64,000 bases of DNA from Methylophaga sp. (GCA_011053005.1 DRHW01000034.1:62001-126000); one strand, 5' to 3'; shown: positions 1 through 12,803, counted from the stretch's first letter. Program-made: numbers and translations. The notes: generated by a model from the letters alone, not told the origin.

Positions 1-1
1 A

Positions 2-2062
2 TTAGAAAAAGAACAAGCCGCAGCAAAAGTTGTTGCAGAGCAATTAGCTAAAGAACAAAAAGCGGCACGTGCTAAAGCGAAAGCTGAAGAAAAACCAGCT
101 GAAGCAAAAGCGGCTCCAGAATCGAAAGATGCTGCCGGTCGTAAAGGTGGTCGTTTCACCAAAGGTGTAGCAACAGAACGCAAAGAATTACACGTTTCAG
201 ATGGCAAAGGTCGCCGCAAGAAGAAAAAAGGCGCAGCAGCTGTACAGCAAAAATCTACACTTATGGAAGGTTCTGATGAACATGGCTTCTCAATGCCAAC
301 AGCACCAACCGTACATGAAATCGATGTGCCAGAAACAATCAGCGTATCTGACTTAGCTTTACGTATGCATGTTAAGGCGGCCGAAGTAATTAAAGCATTG
401 ATGGGCTTAGGTACGATGGCCACTATCAATCAAGTTTTAGATCAAGATACCGCCGTTATTCTTGTCGAAGAAATGGGCCATATTGCAAAACCTGTCCAAG
501 ATAATGAAGTTGAATTAGCCTTATTAGGCGCTGATACTGATACTGGTGAGTCTGAAGTGCGCGCCCCTGTTGTGACCGTAATGGGACATGTTGATCATGG
601 TAAAACATCACTACTAGATTACATTCGTCGTACAAAAGTAACGACGGGCGAAGCGGGTGGAATAACACAACATATCGGTGCTTATAAAGTTGAAACTAGC
701 CGTGGTGAGATCACTTTCTTGGATACGCCTGGCCATGCTGCATTTACCGAAATGCGCTTACGTGGTGCACAAGTAACGGATGTCGTCGTTATCGTTGTCG
801 CTGCAGATGATGGTGTTATGCCACAAACCCTTGAAGCAGTAAAACATGCTAAATCAGCGAATTCTTTATTGATTGTTGCCGTTAATAAAATGGATAAGCA
901 AGACGCTAATCCAGACCGCGTTAAACAAGAATTAGCCAATCATGACGTATTACCTGAGGATTGGGGCGGTGATGTTCCGTTCATTCCTGTATCAGCATTG
1001 ACCGGTGACGGTATTGATAATTTATTAGATGCGATTTCACTACAAGCCGAAATGCTTGAACTGAAAGCACCAGTTACAGGTGCAGCTTCTGGTGTTGTTA
1101 TCGAGGCGCGTTTAGATAAAGGCCGCGGTACGATTGCGACGGTATTAGTACAAAAAGGTACGTTGAAAAAAGGTGATATCGTCATCGTTGGTCAAGAATA
1201 CGGTCGTGTTCGTGCGATGTTCAATGAGCAAGGTGAAGCAATGTCTTCTGCTGGTCCATCGACACCTGTTGAGTTATTAGGTTTATCTGGAACACCTGCT
1301 TCAGGTGATGAATTGCAAGTTGCACCTGATGAGCGTAAAGCGCGTGAAGTGGCGACATACCGTAAAACGAAAGCACGTGAATTGAAAATGGCTCAACAAC
1401 AATCTGCTAAGTTGGACAATATGTTCAATGAAATGGAATCGGGCGATGTGAAAACATTGAACGTTGTTGTTAAAGCGGACGTACATGGTAGTGCTGAAGC
1501 GGTTAGCCAAGGTTTGCTGAAATTATCGACAGATCTAGTTAGAGTAAATATTGTTTCTTCTGGTGTCGGTGGTATTAACGAAACAGATGCACAATTAGCT
1601 GCTGCATCTAACGCTATTTTGATTGGTTTTAATGTTCGTGCTGATAATACTGCTCGAAAAGTAATTGCTGAGAAAGGCTTAGATGTTCAATACTTCAGTA
1701 TCATTTACGACTTACTTGATCTTGTAACTCAAGCTATGACAGGCATGCTAGAACCCGTTTATAAAGATGAAATTATTGGTTTGGCACGTGTTGATGATGT
1801 CTTCAGCTCGCCTAAGTTTGGTGATATCGCGGGTTGTTTGGTAACTGAAGGCACAATCAGACTATCAAGCCCAATTCGTGTATTACGTAATAATGTTGTT
1901 ATTTACGAAGGTGAACTTGAGTCTTTACGTCGCTTCAAAGATGATGTTAAAGAGGTTCAATCTGGTGTCGAATGTGGTATCGGTGTTAAGAACTACAAAG
2001 ATGTTAAAGCGGGTGACCAAATCGAAGTATTCGAACGTACTTTAGTGAAAGCTAAACTATAA
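2..2062 (+). CDS. infB: Translation initiation factor IF-2 (5' truncated by window edge)
   Basis: Frame is open from base 2 through the listed ORF; G-domain [28 protein letters not shown]; upstream Lys/Ala-rich linker. Confidence 0.98.
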   Translation, partial: LEKEQAAAKVVAEQLAKEQKAARAKAKAEEKPAEAKAAPESKDAAGRKGGRFTKGVATERKELHVSDGKGRRKKKKGAAAVQQKSTLMEGSDEHGFSMPTAPTVHEIDVPETISVSDLALRMHVKAAEVIKALMGLGTMATINQVLDQDTAVILVEEMGHIAKPVQDNEVELALLGADTDTGESEVRAPVVTVMGHVDHGKTSLLDYIRRTKVTTGEAGGITQHIGAYKVETSRGEITFLDTPGHAAFTEMRLRGAQVTDVVVIVVAADDGVMPQTLEAVKHAKSANSLLIVAVNKMDKQDANPDRVKQELANHDVLPEDWGGDVPFIPVSALTGDGIDNLLDAISLQAEMLELKAPVTGAASGVVIEARLDKGRGTIATVLVQKGTLKKGDIVIVGQEYGRVRAMFNEQGEAMSSAGPSTPVELLGLSGTPASGDELQVAPDERKAREVATYRKTKARELKMAQQQSAKLDNMFNEMESGDVKTLNVVVKADVHGSAEAVSQGLLKLSTDLVRVNIVSSGVGGINETDAQLAAASNAILIGFNVRADNTARKVIAEKGLDVQYFSIIYDLLDLVTQAMTGMLEPVYKDEIIGLARVDDVFSSPKFGDIAGCLVTEGTIRLSSPIRVLRNNVVIYEGELESLRRFKDDVKEVQSGVECGIGVKNYKDVKAGDQIEVFERTLVKAKL

Positions 2063-2469
2063 TGGCTAGAGAATTTAGTCGTACCAATCGAATTAGCGAA
2101 GTCATCATGCGCGAGCTGGCTCAAATGCTTCAACATGAAGTATCTGATCCACGGGTCGGCATGGTGACGGTTTCTCATGTTGATGTAACGGCTGATCTGA
2201 AATATGCAAAAGTCTATGTAACAAGATTGGGTTCGGTAGAATCTGAAGATGATATGGATGAATGTTTAAAAGGATTAGCAAGAGCATCGGGGTTTTTGCG
2301 CCGAGGTATTGCCAACCGTATTGATTTACGGATTGTGCCTGAATTACGTTTTTATTATGATAAGTCATTGCTTCATGGGTTCCACATGGATCAATTGATT
2401 GCGGAAGCCAATACTGATCTTTCTGACGATATCGACACAGACACTGACACAAATTCAGAAGATAAATAA
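2062..2469 (+). CDS. rbfA: Ribosome-binding factor A
   Basis: [33 protein letters not shown]; position between infB and truB. Confidence 0.97.
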   Translation: MAREFSRTNRISEVIMRELAQMLQHEVSDPRVGMVTVSHVDVTADLKYAKVYVTRLGSVESEDDMDECLKGLARASGFLRRGIANRIDLRIVPELRFYYDKSLLHGFHMDQLIAEANTDLSDDIDTDTDTNSEDK

Positions 2470-2477
2470 GCAGTTAG

Positions 2478-3404
2478 ATGGGACGTCGTAATAAAAAAGG
2501 CCGCGATATAACCGGCATTATCATTATTGATAAACCGACAGGCCGTAGTTCTAATCATGTGCTACAACAAGTTAAACGATTGTTTGATGCGAATAAAGCC
2601 GGTCACACGGGCAGTTTAGATCCATTAGCGACTGGTGTATTACCGGTATGTTTGGGTGAAGCCACTAAAGTCTCTTCTTATTTACTTGATGCCGATAAGC
2701 AATATCATGTGACCTGCCGATTAGGAACGGTCACTGATAGCGGTGATTCTGATGGCGAAGTGGTATCAACAAGCGATATTCCTGAATTTACCGAGCATGA
2801 TGTGCTCGCATTATTACCGTCTTTTATTGGCGAACTAGATCAAGTTCCACCTATGTTTTCAGCGTTGAAACATCAGGGACAGCCACTGTACAAATTAGCT
2901 CGCCAAGGTATCGAGGTTGAACGCAAATCTCGTCGAATTACTATTTACGATATCAAACTACTCGCTATTACCGCCGATAGTTTTACCTTAGATGTGCGTT
3001 GCAGCAAAGGTACTTATATTCGTACATTAGTTGAAGAAATTAGCGATGCTTTGGGTTCTGCGGGTCATGTGATTATGTTAAGACGGGTCGCGGCAGCAGG
3101 TTATATCGAGCAACAAGCAATTTCAATCGAGCAATTGCTTGCAAGTGCTGAAAACGGAATCTCTGCATTAGATGAATTATTATTGCCAGCAGAAGATGCT
3201 TTGTCAGATTGGCCATCAGTAGAATTATCAGATTATTTGGTTGCGTCGATAAGACAAGGCCGAGCGGTTAAGGTCGAACAAGCATTCGAACGCGCAAATG
3301 TGAGATTGTTTAATCCTTTGCACGAATTCATTGGTTTAGCCGAAATGACTGATGATGGGATGGTACAGCCAAAACGCGTATTTGTAGTACCAGACATACA
3401 GTAA
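2478..3404 (+). CDS. truB: tRNA pseudouridine(55) synthase
   Basis: GIIIIDKPTGRSSNHVLQ, AGHTGSLDPLATGVLPVCLGEATK. Confidence 0.98.
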   Translation: MGRRNKKGRDITGIIIIDKPTGRSSNHVLQQVKRLFDANKAGHTGSLDPLATGVLPVCLGEATKVSSYLLDADKQYHVTCRLGTVTDSGDSDGEVVSTSDIPEFTEHDVLALLPSFIGELDQVPPMFSALKHQGQPLYKLARQGIEVERKSRRITIYDIKLLAITADSFTLDVRCSKGTYIRTLVEEISDALGSAGHVIMLRRVAAAGYIEQQAISIEQLLASAENGISALDELLLPAEDALSDWPSVELSDYLVASIRQGRAVKVEQAFERANVRLFNPLHEFIGLAEMTDDGMVQPKRVFVVPDIQ

Positions 3405-3544
3405 AATATTGTTTGTATTGAAAAAGGTGAGTAGAATGTCATCCTTTTAAAAGGTTGGATATCTTGGTATTGAGTGCTGAGGTAATCCAGAATTTAACTC
3501 GTAGCAAAAAATAGAAATGCTACACTCAAAAGTTGGAGTTTTTA

Positions 3545-3814
3545 ATGTCATTAACACTAGAACAAACACAAGAAATTGTGGCTAAATACAAACGTTCAGA
3601 AACAGATACAGGTTCTGCTGAAGTACAAGTTGCTTTATTAACTGCACGTATCTTAGATCTTGCTGACCATTTCAAAACAAACATCCATGATCACCATTCG
3701 CGCCAAGGTTTATTAAAAATGGTAAGTGGTCGTCGTAAAATGTTGGATTATTTGAAAAAGAAAGATATCGTTCGTTACCGTGATCTAATTGCTAGCCTAG
3801 GTCTACGTCGCTAA
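3545..3814 (+). CDS. rpsO: 30S ribosomal protein S15
   Basis: [39 protein letters not shown] track start at 3533 is probably 12 nt too early. Confidence 0.98.
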   Translation: MSLTLEQTQEIVAKYKRSETDTGSAEVQVALLTARILDLADHFKTNIHDHHSRQGLLKMVSGRRKMLDYLKKKDIVRYRDLIASLGLRR

Positions 3815-3888
3815 GCATTGTTTTCAGTAATACAAAATATGAATGTGATAATGCTCTCGTTAAGTAACGATAGCAGGCTGATCGTTTA

Positions 3889-3928
3889 AAATATGCCCCT
3901 GAAGCCTCATGGTTTCAGGGGCATATTT
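3889..3928 (+). terminator. Hairpin in the rpsO-pnp intergenic region
   Basis: Perfect 15-bp inverted repeat aaatatgcccctgaa/ttcaggggcatattt with a 10-nt loop. Confidence 0.7.
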
Positions 3929-4007
3929 GTTTTTAGGTTTTAAAATTATCAGACGCTGCGGAATAAGCCGTTAGCATTAATAATAGTCAAGAGAAAGGAA
4001 CAGAATA

Positions 4008-6104
4008 GTGAATTCAGTAAAAAAGACAGTTCAATATGGTGACCATATTTTAAGTCTTGAAACCGGTAAAGTAGCACGTCAAGCAGGCGGTGCAATCATT
4101 GCTAGCCTTGGTGAAACCTCTGTATTAGTTACCGTTGTCGGCAAAAAAAATGTTCAGCCAGGCCAAGATTTCTTTCCTTTAACCGTTAACTATCAAGAAC
4201 GTACTTATTCAGCAGGTAAAATTCCTGGTGGTTTCTTTAAACGCGAAGGTCGTCCTTCTGAAAAAGAAACGTTAACATCACGTCTAATCGATCGCCCTTT
4301 ACGTCCTTTATTCCCTAAAGGCTTTTTGAATGAAGTTCAGGTTATTGCGACTGTTGTAGCATTAGATCCAGCGATTGATCCAGATATCCCTGCGATGATT
4401 GGTGCTTCTGCTGCTTTAGCAATTTCAGGCATTCCATTTAATGGTCCAATTGCAGGTGCGCGTGTTGGTTATGTTGATGGCGGATTTGTTTTAAATCCAA
4501 GCAAAGAACAATTAAAAACAAGTGATTTAGATTTAGTGGTTGCCGGTACTGACAGTGCAGTATTGATGGTTGAATCTGAAGCGGCTGAATTGCCTGAAGA
4601 AGTGATGTTAGGCGCAGTAATGTTTGGTCATGAACAATTACAAACTGCGATTAACCTTGTAAAAGAACTCCAAGCAGAAGCAGGTAAAGAACCATGGGAT
4701 TGGTCTGCACCCGTTAAAAATGGCAGTGTTTACGATGAAGTTAAAGCTAACGCTTATGCAGGTATCGAAGCAGCTTACACAATTAGCGATAAATTAGAAC
4801 GCCAAGATCAATTAGCGGTGGTACGCACTGCTGCTGTTGAAGCTTTAGCGGGCGAAGATTCAGATTTTTCAGCTGATGAAGTTAAAGGCACTTTTGCTAA
4901 ATTAGAAAAAGAATTAGTACGTGGCAGAATCATTGCTGGTCAGCCACGTATCGATGGTCGTGACACTAAAACAGTGCGTAAAGTGACTGTTGAAACAACA
5001 GTGTTACCACGCGTTCATGGGTCTGCGTTGTTTACACGTGGTGAAACACAAGCGATTGTTGTTGCAACATTAGGTGCTGAACGTGACTCGCAAATGATTG
5101 ATGCGGTTGAAGGTGAATACCGTGATCGTTTCATGTTACATTACAATTTCCCTCCATTCTGCGTGGGTGAAACTGGTTTTGTTGGTTCACCTAAACGTCG
5201 TGAAATCGGCCATGGTAAATTAGCAAAACGTGGTATCCAAGCTGTAATGCCTTCTGCTGAAGAATTCCCATATGTAGTTCGTGTGGTTTCTGAAATCACA
5301 GAATCAAACGGTTCAAGCTCAATGGCTTCTGTTTGTGGTACAAGTTTGGCATTGATGGATGCCGGTGTGCCTATTAAAGCACCAGTTGCTGGTATCGCGA
5401 TGGGCTTAATCAAAGAAGAAAATGGTTATGCTGTATTGACGGATATCTTGGGTGATGAAGATCACTTAGGCGATATGGACTTTAAAGTAGCGGGTACTGA
5501 AAAAGGTGTAACCGCGCTGCAAATGGATATCAAGATTGAAGGTATCAATGAAGAAATTATGCGTACAGCATTGGCTCAAGCGCGTGATGGTCGTTTAACG
5601 ATTCTTGAAACAATGAATGCAAATCTTTCAACACATCGTCAAGAAATGTCAGAATTTGCACCACGTATTATTACGATCAAAATCAATTCAGATAAAATTC
5701 GTGACGTAATTGGTAAAGGTGGTGCAACCATCCGTGCCTTGACTGAAGAAACGGGTGCTGTGATCGATATTCAAGATGACGGCACAGTGATGATTTTCTC
5801 TTCTGATTTTAACGCAGGTCAAGATGCGTTACGTCGCATCGAGCAAATTACTGCTGAGATTGAAGTGGGTCAAATCTATGAAGGTCGTGTTGCTAAATTA
5901 ATGGACTTCGGTGCGTTTGTAACAATCTTACCGGGTAAAGATGGCTTAGTGCATATTTCACAAATTTCTGATGAACGCGTAGAAAATGTGAGCGACAAAT
6001 TAACGGAAGGTGATTTGATTCAAGTTAAAGTACTTGAAGTTGATCGCCAAGGTCGTATTCGTTTAAGCATGAAAGCAGTTAATGAAGAAGCAACTGAAGC
6101 ATAA
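4008..6104 (+). CDS. pnp: Polyribonucleotide nucleotidyltransferase
   Basis: Two RNase PH domains, KH ([21 protein letters not shown]) and S1 ([19 protein letters not shown]). Confidence 0.98.
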   Translation: MNSVKKTVQYGDHILSLETGKVARQAGGAIIASLGETSVLVTVVGKKNVQPGQDFFPLTVNYQERTYSAGKIPGGFFKREGRPSEKETLTSRLIDRPLRPLFPKGFLNEVQVIATVVALDPAIDPDIPAMIGASAALAISGIPFNGPIAGARVGYVDGGFVLNPSKEQLKTSDLDLVVAGTDSAVLMVESEAAELPEEVMLGAVMFGHEQLQTAINLVKELQAEAGKEPWDWSAPVKNGSVYDEVKANAYAGIEAAYTISDKLERQDQLAVVRTAAVEALAGEDSDFSADEVKGTFAKLEKELVRGRIIAGQPRIDGRDTKTVRKVTVETTVLPRVHGSALFTRGETQAIVVATLGAERDSQMIDAVEGEYRDRFMLHYNFPPFCVGETGFVGSPKRREIGHGKLAKRGIQAVMPSAEEFPYVVRVVSEITESNGSSSMASVCGTSLALMDAGVPIKAPVAGIAMGLIKEENGYAVLTDILGDEDHLGDMDFKVAGTEKGVTALQMDIKIEGINEEIMRTALAQARDGRLTILETMNANLSTHRQEMSEFAPRIITIKINSDKIRDVIGKGGATIRALTEETGAVIDIQDDGTVMIFSSDFNAGQDALRRIEQITAEIEVGQIYEGRVAKLMDFGAFVTILPGKDGLVHISQISDERVENVSDKLTEGDLIQVKVLEVDRQGRIRLSMKAVNEEATEA

Positions 6105-6133
6105 ACTTTAGTTCGCTTCTGAAGTAACAAAAA

Positions 6134-6160
6134 AGCCCCGTTAATCGGGGCTTTTTTTTA
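6134..6160 (+). terminator. Intrinsic terminator after pnp
   Basis: agccccgttaatcggggcttttttttt hairpin plus T tract. Confidence 0.9.
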
Positions 6161-6389
6161 GCTATTGATTGAGCAGATGGTCTATCGTTTCAAGTGATTA
6201 ATAACCATGAACAAAAGACTGTATTAAACGATTTATAGCCTTCCGCCGAAAGAACAATCCAGCGCAGCTCATATTATATTCAATAATCCTTCCTCGCTAT
6301 CACCATTCATCTGATGCCTGAATAACATGCATCGTCCATTTTCTGCCGAGTAATGTAGAATAGTCGGTTTTTCATAATCAGATTATTCC

Positions 6390-7964
6390 ATGGCTGAGTT
6401 ATTAGCAGAAATCAATAAGCGCCGCACCTTTGCGATCATTTCGCATCCCGATGCCGGTAAGACCACATTGACAGAAAAACTACTGTTATTTAGTGGCATG
6501 ATTCAACAAGCAGGTAGCGTTAAATCACGCAAAACAGATCGCCATGCTACATCTGATTGGATGGAAATGGAGAAAGAAAGGGGGATCTCGGTCACGTCTT
6601 CAGTGATGCAGTTTGAGCATAATGATTGCATCGTTAACTTATTAGATACGCCGGGCCATGCTGATTTCTCGGAAGATACTTATCGCACATTAACCGCGGT
6701 TGACTCAGCATTGATGGTGATTGATATTGCTAAAGGTGTTGAAGAACGCACTATTAAATTAATGGAAGTTTGTCGACTACGTGACACGCCTATTTTGACC
6801 TTTATCAACAAGATGGATCGTGAAGGTCGTGAGCCGATTGATATCTTGGATGAAGTTGAATCTATCCTTAATATTCAATGCGCGCCTATTACGTGGCCTA
6901 TTGGGATGGGGAAAAATTTTAAAGGGATTTTCCATCTACAAAATAATAGCGTCCATATATTTGAGCCGCATAGTGATAAAGTCGGAGAAATAATCCAAGG
7001 TTTAGATAACCCGAGACTAGATGAATTATTTGGTGATTTAGCCGGAGAGTTACGTGAGGAGATTGATTTAGTCCGTGGTGCTAGTCATGAGTTTGATAAT
7101 GATGCCTTTTTAGCTGGTGAGTTGTCGCCAGTATTTTTTGGTTCTGCGATGAATAATTTCGGCATCACGGAATTAATGGATTCGTTTGTTGATATTGCGC
7201 CTGCACCACAAGGCCGTGAAACAAAAACACGTGTAGTTGCTGCCAGTGAAACACCATTTAGCGGTTTTGTTTTTAAAATTCAAGCCAATATGGATCCGAA
7301 ACATCGCGATCGGATCGCCTTTTTGCGAGTGTGTTCGGGTCAATATACAAAAGGTATGAAATTACGGCATGTGAGAACTGGCAAAGATGTCGTTATTGCA
7401 AATGCAGTTACGTTTATGGCGGCTGAACGTGAACAAGCTGAAGTGGCATGGCCCGGTGATATTTTGGGTTTACATAACCATGGGACGATTCAAATTGGCG
7501 ATACCTTCACCCAAGGTGAAGATATGCAATTTACCGGTATTCCTTATTTTGCACCTGAATTGTTTCGCCGAGTACGCTTAAGAGATCCACTCAAAATGAA
7601 AGCTTTATCAAAAGGCTTGCAGCAATTGAGCGAAGAAGGCGCCACGCAGTTATTTAGACCGTTATCTAATAACGATCTAATTTTAGGTGCCGTTGGTGTT
7701 TTACAATTTGACGTGGTTGCGCATCGTCTGAAAGGTGAATATAGTGTTGATTGCAGCTATGAGGCCGTGCAAGTTTATACAGCGCGCTGGGTGTATTGTT
7801 CAAATGCTAAGAAACTAGAAGAATTCAAACAAAAAGCGGCGCTTAATTTAGCCTTAGATGGTTCGGGTGGATTGACTTATATTGCACCAACTCGAGTTAA
7901 CTTAGATCTAACGATGGAACGCTGGCCCGATATAGAATTTAAATCAACACGCGAACATACCTAG
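6390..7964 (+). CDS. prfC: Peptide chain release factor 3
   Basis: [36 protein letters not shown]; GTPase RF3 family. Confidence 0.97.
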   Translation: MAELLAEINKRRTFAIISHPDAGKTTLTEKLLLFSGMIQQAGSVKSRKTDRHATSDWMEMEKERGISVTSSVMQFEHNDCIVNLLDTPGHADFSEDTYRTLTAVDSALMVIDIAKGVEERTIKLMEVCRLRDTPILTFINKMDREGREPIDILDEVESILNIQCAPITWPIGMGKNFKGIFHLQNNSVHIFEPHSDKVGEIIQGLDNPRLDELFGDLAGELREEIDLVRGASHEFDNDAFLAGELSPVFFGSAMNNFGITELMDSFVDIAPAPQGRETKTRVVAASETPFSGFVFKIQANMDPKHRDRIAFLRVCSGQYTKGMKLRHVRTGKDVVIANAVTFMAAEREQAEVAWPGDILGLHNHGTIQIGDTFTQGEDMQFTGIPYFAPELFRRVRLRDPLKMKALSKGLQQLSEEGATQLFRPLSNNDLILGAVGVLQFDVVAHRLKGEYSVDCSYEAVQVYTARWVYCSNAKKLEEFKQKAALNLALDGSGGLTYIAPTRVNLDLTMERWPDIEFKSTREHT

Positions 7965-8046
7965 CGATAACAATTGATTTGCCTTTATTAGACTTACTCA
8001 AGCAGAATAGCAATTAAGCGGTTTATTCAACAAAGAGGGACGAGCG

Positions 8047-8508
8047 ATGAAAGTTAGAGCGATTACTAAGAATAAAGGTAAGCCTGTACTTGGTTTGGCT
8101 CCTAGTGACTCACTTGATATGGCGGTGAGTTTAATGATGGATAATCGTATCGGTTCTCTTGTCGTGACTGAGAATGGTAAGCTGATTGGGATATTGTCAG
8201 AAAGAGATATATTAAAAGTGTTGCATAAAAAACAGGCAATGTGGTCACCGATTACGGTTGCTGATGCGATGACTCCGGTTCCCTTTGTATGTGAGCCTGA
8301 CAATACCTTAGAAGAAGTGATGAACATAATGGTAGACAATAATGTTCGCCACTTACCTGTTGTTTATCAGGGAAAACTGGAAGGAATGTTGTCGATAACA
8401 GACATTGTCGAAGAATTGCTCAAAAAAGCTAAATTTGAAAATAAATTATTGAAAAATTATATTCAAAACTGGCCGGATGCTGAACAAGGCGAGACGCCAG
8501 CAGCTTAA
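8047..8508 (+). CDS. CBS-domain pair protein
   Basis: Two CBS motifs (IGSLVVTENGKLIGILSERDIL; VRHLPVVYQGKLEGMLSITDIVEELL). Confidence 0.9.
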   Translation: MKVRAITKNKGKPVLGLAPSDSLDMAVSLMMDNRIGSLVVTENGKLIGILSERDILKVLHKKQAMWSPITVADAMTPVPFVCEPDNTLEEVMNIMVDNNVRHLPVVYQGKLEGMLSITDIVEELLKKAKFENKLLKNYIQNWPDAEQGETPAA

Positions 8509-8549
8509 TCTCATCATTTGATTTAATATATGGGGACTCTCTCTCCGGT

Positions 8550-10565
8550 TCAGTCATTACTCAGCTTGAAGGCGATAGCGCGGATATGTTCCATTTCATC
8601 ACGTAGTTTTCCTGCCTCTTCAAACTCTAAATTCTGAGCATGACGATACATTGCTTGCTCCATTTGCTGTAGTCTTTTTGCGAGCTGTTTTGGCGTTAAC
8701 GCACCATATTTAGCATGTTCTTCTGCAACTCTAACTATGTGCTGCCTATCGTTACGTTTTTCTTCTTGTTTATCATCAATACTATTACGAATCGCTTTCT
8801 TGATGCCGGTAGGTGTAATGCCATGTTCCGTATTATAAGCGACTTGTTTTTCACGACGACGATCGGTTTCATCTATTGCACGTTGCATCGAACCTGTCAT
8901 GCGATCCGCATATAAAATTGCTTTACCATTTAGATTTCGCGCAGCACGACCAATGGTTTGAATGAGCGAGCGTTCCGAACGTAAAAAACCTTCTTTATCT
9001 GCATCTAAAATGGCGACCAATGACACTTCAGGAATATCTAAACCTTCACGTAATAAGTTAATACCAATCAATACATCAAATTCACCTAAACGAAGATCTC
9101 GCAATATTTCGACACGTTCAACAGTATCAATATCTGAGTGGAGATAGCGAACTTTAACGCCATGTTCGCGTAAATAATCGGTCAAATCTTCGGACATACG
9201 TTTAGTTAATGTCGTGACCAATACGCGTTCATTAATCGCGCTACGTTTATTAATTTCTGATAATAAATCGTCAACTTGTGTGGCGACGGGGCGAATTTCA
9301 ACTTCGGGATCAATTAAGCCCGTTGGCCGCACTACTTGTTCAACAATCGAGCTGGCGTGTTCTGCCTCATAGGTTGAAGGTGTCGCCGATACAAAAATAG
9401 TTTGTGGTGCTAAATTTTCCCATTCTTCAAAACGTAATGGGCGATTATCAAGTGCAGATGGCAGACGAAAGCCATAATTAACCAAGGTTTCTTTGCGTGA
9501 ACGGTCACCTTTATACATGGCGCCAATTTGCGGCACCATAACATGACTTTCATCTAAAACTAGTAATGCATCATCAGGTAGATAATCAAATAAAGTCGGT
9601 GGTGCTTCATCGGTACCACGTCCCGACAAATGACGCGAATAGTTTTCAATGCCGTTGCAATAACCTAGTTCCAACATCATTTCGATATCAAAACGTGTGC
9701 GTTGTTCTAAACGCTGAGCTTCAACGAGTTTATTGTCTTTATTTAATACCGCTAAGCGTTCTCTAAGTTCGTCTTTAATCGCATCAACCGCTGATAATAG
9801 TTGATCGCGCGGTGTGACATAGTGAGTTTTAGGATAAATCGTAATGCGACTAAGTCGTTGTAATACTTCGCCGGTTAAAGGGTCGAAATAACAGAGCTGT
9901 TCAATTTCATCATCAAATAATTCCACACGCACTGCGTCACGCTCTGATTCAGCCGGGAAAATATCAATCACGTCACCACGTACGCGATAAGTCCCACGAT
10001 GTAATTCGATGTCATTGCGTTTGTATTGTAATTCGGTGAGACGTTTTAAAATATCACGCTGATTAATCGTGTCACCTTGCACCAGATGTAACACCATTTC
10101 CAAATAAGAGTCTTTATCACCCAAACCATAAATGCATGACACGCTAGATACAATAATCGCATCACGTCGTTCTAACATGGCTTTGGTAGCCGATAAACGC
10201 ATTTGCTCTATTTGTTCGTTAACCGAGGAATCTTTATCAATAAACGTATCGGACGAAGGCACGTAAGCTTCGGGTTGATAATAATCATAATAAGACACGA
10301 AATATTCAACGGCGTTATTAGGAAAGAATTCTTTCATCTCACTATATAACTGTGCCGCTAAAGTTTTATTAGGAGCCAAAATCATCATAGGACGTTGGAC
10401 TGCTTGCGCAACATTGGCGATAGTGAAGGTCTTACCTGATCCGGTTACGCCCAATAAGGTTTGCCACATTTCACCATTGTTAAGACCTTCAACCAAGGAT
10501 TTTATCGCCGTCGGTTGGTCTCCTGCGGGTTCAAATTCGCTTACGAGTTCAAGTTGTTTAGCCAT
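8550..10565 (-). CDS. uvrB: Excinuclease ABC subunit B
   Basis: [40 protein letters not shown] motif at the C-terminus. Confidence 0.98.
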   Translation of the reverse strand: MAKQLELVSEFEPAGDQPTAIKSLVEGLNNGEMWQTLLGVTGSGKTFTIANVAQAVQRPMMILAPNKTLAAQLYSEMKEFFPNNAVEYFVSYYDYYQPEAYVPSSDTFIDKDSSVNEQIEQMRLSATKAMLERRDAIIVSSVSCIYGLGDKDSYLEMVLHLVQGDTINQRDILKRLTELQYKRNDIELHRGTYRVRGDVIDIFPAESERDAVRVELFDDEIEQLCYFDPLTGEVLQRLSRITIYPKTHYVTPRDQLLSAVDAIKDELRERLAVLNKDNKLVEAQRLEQRTRFDIEMMLELGYCNGIENYSRHLSGRGTDEAPPTLFDYLPDDALLVLDESHVMVPQIGAMYKGDRSRKETLVNYGFRLPSALDNRPLRFEEWENLAPQTIFVSATPSTYEAEHASSIVEQVVRPTGLIDPEVEIRPVATQVDDLLSEINKRSAINERVLVTTLTKRMSEDLTDYLREHGVKVRYLHSDIDTVERVEILRDLRLGEFDVLIGINLLREGLDIPEVSLVAILDADKEGFLRSERSLIQTIGRAARNLNGKAILYADRMTGSMQRAIDETDRRREKQVAYNTEHGITPTGIKKAIRNSIDDKQEEKRNDRQHIVRVAEEHAKYGALTPKQLAKRLQQMEQAMYRHAQNLEFEEAGKLRDEMEHIRAIAFKLSND

Positions 10566-10769
10566 AGTTCTTCTGCATTATTCAGGTTTGGCGTATATTA
10601 TCTCGTATTTAATTAACTTAAGACCGTATGTACGAAAAGTATTTTTGTCAGAGCCGGACGAAAATAGTCGACAAATTTGTTCAAAACACCTGTCTGTCGA
10701 CTATTTTGTATCGCAATGATGAACATAATTAATCGTGCACAGGTTTCAACTTGTACTATAAATGAAGGA

Positions 10770-11960
10770 ATGATTGTGGATATCAAGCTCTCTCAGCGCG
10801 TGCAAAGCATTAAGCCGTCTCCCACGTTGGCGATTACTGCGCGAGCAGCTCAATTAAAAGCAGAAGGTAAAGACATTATTGGTCTTGGTGCTGGCGAACC
10901 CGATTTTGATACGCCTGACCATATCAAGCACGCGGCTATTACGGCTATTAATGCGGGTAAGACAAAATATACCGCTGTAGATGGTACCGTTGAATTAAAA
11001 CAAGCGGTTATCGACAAATTATCACGTGATAATGGCCTGCATTATGAAGCTAACCAAATCTTAGTGTCAGTGGGTGGTAAACAAAGTTTCTTTAACTTGT
11101 CTCAAGCCATGTTAGACCAAGGTGACGAGGTGATTATTCCTGCACCGTATTGGGTTTCATATCCTGACATGGTGTTATTGGCTGATGGTGTGCCGGTTAT
11201 TATTGAAGCAGGACAAGATCAGCATTTTAAAATAACGCCAGAACAACTTGAAGCTGCGATTACGCCCAAAACACGTATTTTTGTGATTAATAGCCCATCG
11301 AATCCGTCAGGTATCGCATACAGCAAAGCGGAGCTTGTTGCTTTGGGTGAAGTATTGCTTAAATACCCAAATGTATTAATTGCCACCGATGATATGTATG
11401 AACATATCTTATGGACGGAAGAAGGTTTTTATAACATTCTGATGGCGTGTCCTGCATTGTATGATCGTACGATTGTATTGAACGGGGTATCTAAAGCGTA
11501 TTCAATGACGGGATGGCGGATTGGTTATGCCGCAGGTCCAGCGAAATTGATTGCTGCGATGAAAAAAATTCAATCACAAAGTACATCAAATCCTGCATCA
11601 ATTTCACAAGCTGCAGCTGTCGAAGCACTCAATGGCGATCAACAATGTATTCAAACGATGTTGGTAGAGTTTAAAAAGCGTCATGACATGGTGGTGGATA
11701 AATTAAATGCAATGGATGGTATTGAATCACTACAAAGTGATGGTACGTTCTATGTTTTTCCAAACATCAGCAAGGTGTTAGAACGCATGCCACAATTCAC
11801 TGATGATCTCGATTTTGCCGAAGCATTATTGGTTGATAAAGGTGTTGCCGTTGTTCCTGGTACGGCATTTGGCCTTAAAAATCATATTCGTTTGTCAATC
11901 GCAACTAGTGAACAAAATCTTGAAAATGCCTTAAAACGCATTGCAGATTTTATTGCTTAA
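10770..11960 (+). CDS. Pyridoxal-phosphate aspartate aminotransferase (class I)
   Basis: LSQRVQSIKPSPTLAITARAAQLKAEGKDIIGLGAGEPDFDTP, NGVSKAYSMTGWRIGY; start placed at internal ATG 10770 by homology to the usual N-terminus. Confidence 0.93.
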   Translation: MIVDIKLSQRVQSIKPSPTLAITARAAQLKAEGKDIIGLGAGEPDFDTPDHIKHAAITAINAGKTKYTAVDGTVELKQAVIDKLSRDNGLHYEANQILVSVGGKQSFFNLSQAMLDQGDEVIIPAPYWVSYPDMVLLADGVPVIIEAGQDQHFKITPEQLEAAITPKTRIFVINSPSNPSGIAYSKAELVALGEVLLKYPNVLIATDDMYEHILWTEEGFYNILMACPALYDRTIVLNGVSKAYSMTGWRIGYAAGPAKLIAAMKKIQSQSTSNPASISQAAAVEALNGDQQCIQTMLVEFKKRHDMVVDKLNAMDGIESLQSDGTFYVFPNISKVLERMPQFTDDLDFAEALLVDKGVAVVPGTAFGLKNHIRLSIATSEQNLENALKRIADFIA

Positions 11961-11979
11961 AATAAAATCACGATAGTGC

Positions 11980-12007
11980 TTGACCCAAGAAAATAAAGCT
12001 CTATAAT
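11980..12007 (+). promoter_or_regulatory. Sigma70-type promoter for tRNA-Asn
   Basis: TTGACC-16 nt-TATAAT, 14 nt upstream of the tRNA 5' end. Confidence 0.8.
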
Positions 12008-12021
12008 GACCATCTTTCTGT

Positions 12022-12097
12022 TCCTCGATAGCTCAGTTGGTAGAGCATCGGACTGTTAATCCGCAGGTCCCTGGTTCGAGTCCAGGTCGAGGAGCCA
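12022..12097 (+). tRNA. tRNA-Asn (anticodon GTT)
   Basis: 76 nt; acceptor TCCTCGA/TCGAGGA, D-arm GCTCAGTTGGTAGAGC, anticodon loop CTGTTAATC, T-arm GGTTCGAGTCC, encoded CCA. Confidence 0.97.
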
Positions 12098-12107
12098 ACA
12101 GATTTAA

Positions 12108-12140
12108 AGCCCCAGCATTTTATTATGCTGGGGCTTTTTT
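12108..12140 (+). terminator. Intrinsic terminator of tRNA-Asn
   Basis: agccccagcat tttatt atgctggggct + T tract. Confidence 0.92.
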
Positions 12141-12803
12141 GTTGGTTTCAGGAATTTTGCGTGGCTTACTTCCCTAAGCAACTTTCTTTACTAATACCAA
12201 ACACACCTTTTCCGATGCGTTGATTAAACGCTGCAATTCTGCATGTAGAATAATCGGGGGTGATTCGGTTTGATTTATCAACTTATAAATCAAACCGATG
12301 TTTGAATGACACACATACGTCTCTCATAAGAGTAAGAGTTGGCCAGAAATACTTATAATCTCCGCAATCGTTGATTAGAGATATTGTTACTTAGTGTTGT
12401 TTCTGGGCCAAAAATCACTCTTAGCGCTCAGTTTGTATAAAGTAGCTTTCATCGCTGATGAGAGGTATTTAGGCTGCTACCTCCTGTAACTTAATACTCT
12501 TAAAACACTAACCATGAAAAAAACTTAATGAACTGCACAATTTACCTAATATTTTTAATAGAATCATGTTAGCTTTTGAAGAAATCAAGCTTATGTTTTG
12601 ACTATCAGCGCAAATATATAATTTTAAAAATACACTTTTAGAACGACAATAAATAAAGCTCATTATTTACGCCAAGCCGTCGATATATTGTTCATTAGAA
12701 GCTTCACTTCAATGCTTCTAATTTTCTGACGCGGATTAAATTTATTAACATACTTAGCGGTTAATGCACTTAATGATGCTGCTGAGCTTTTAGGAGATGT
12801 ACG

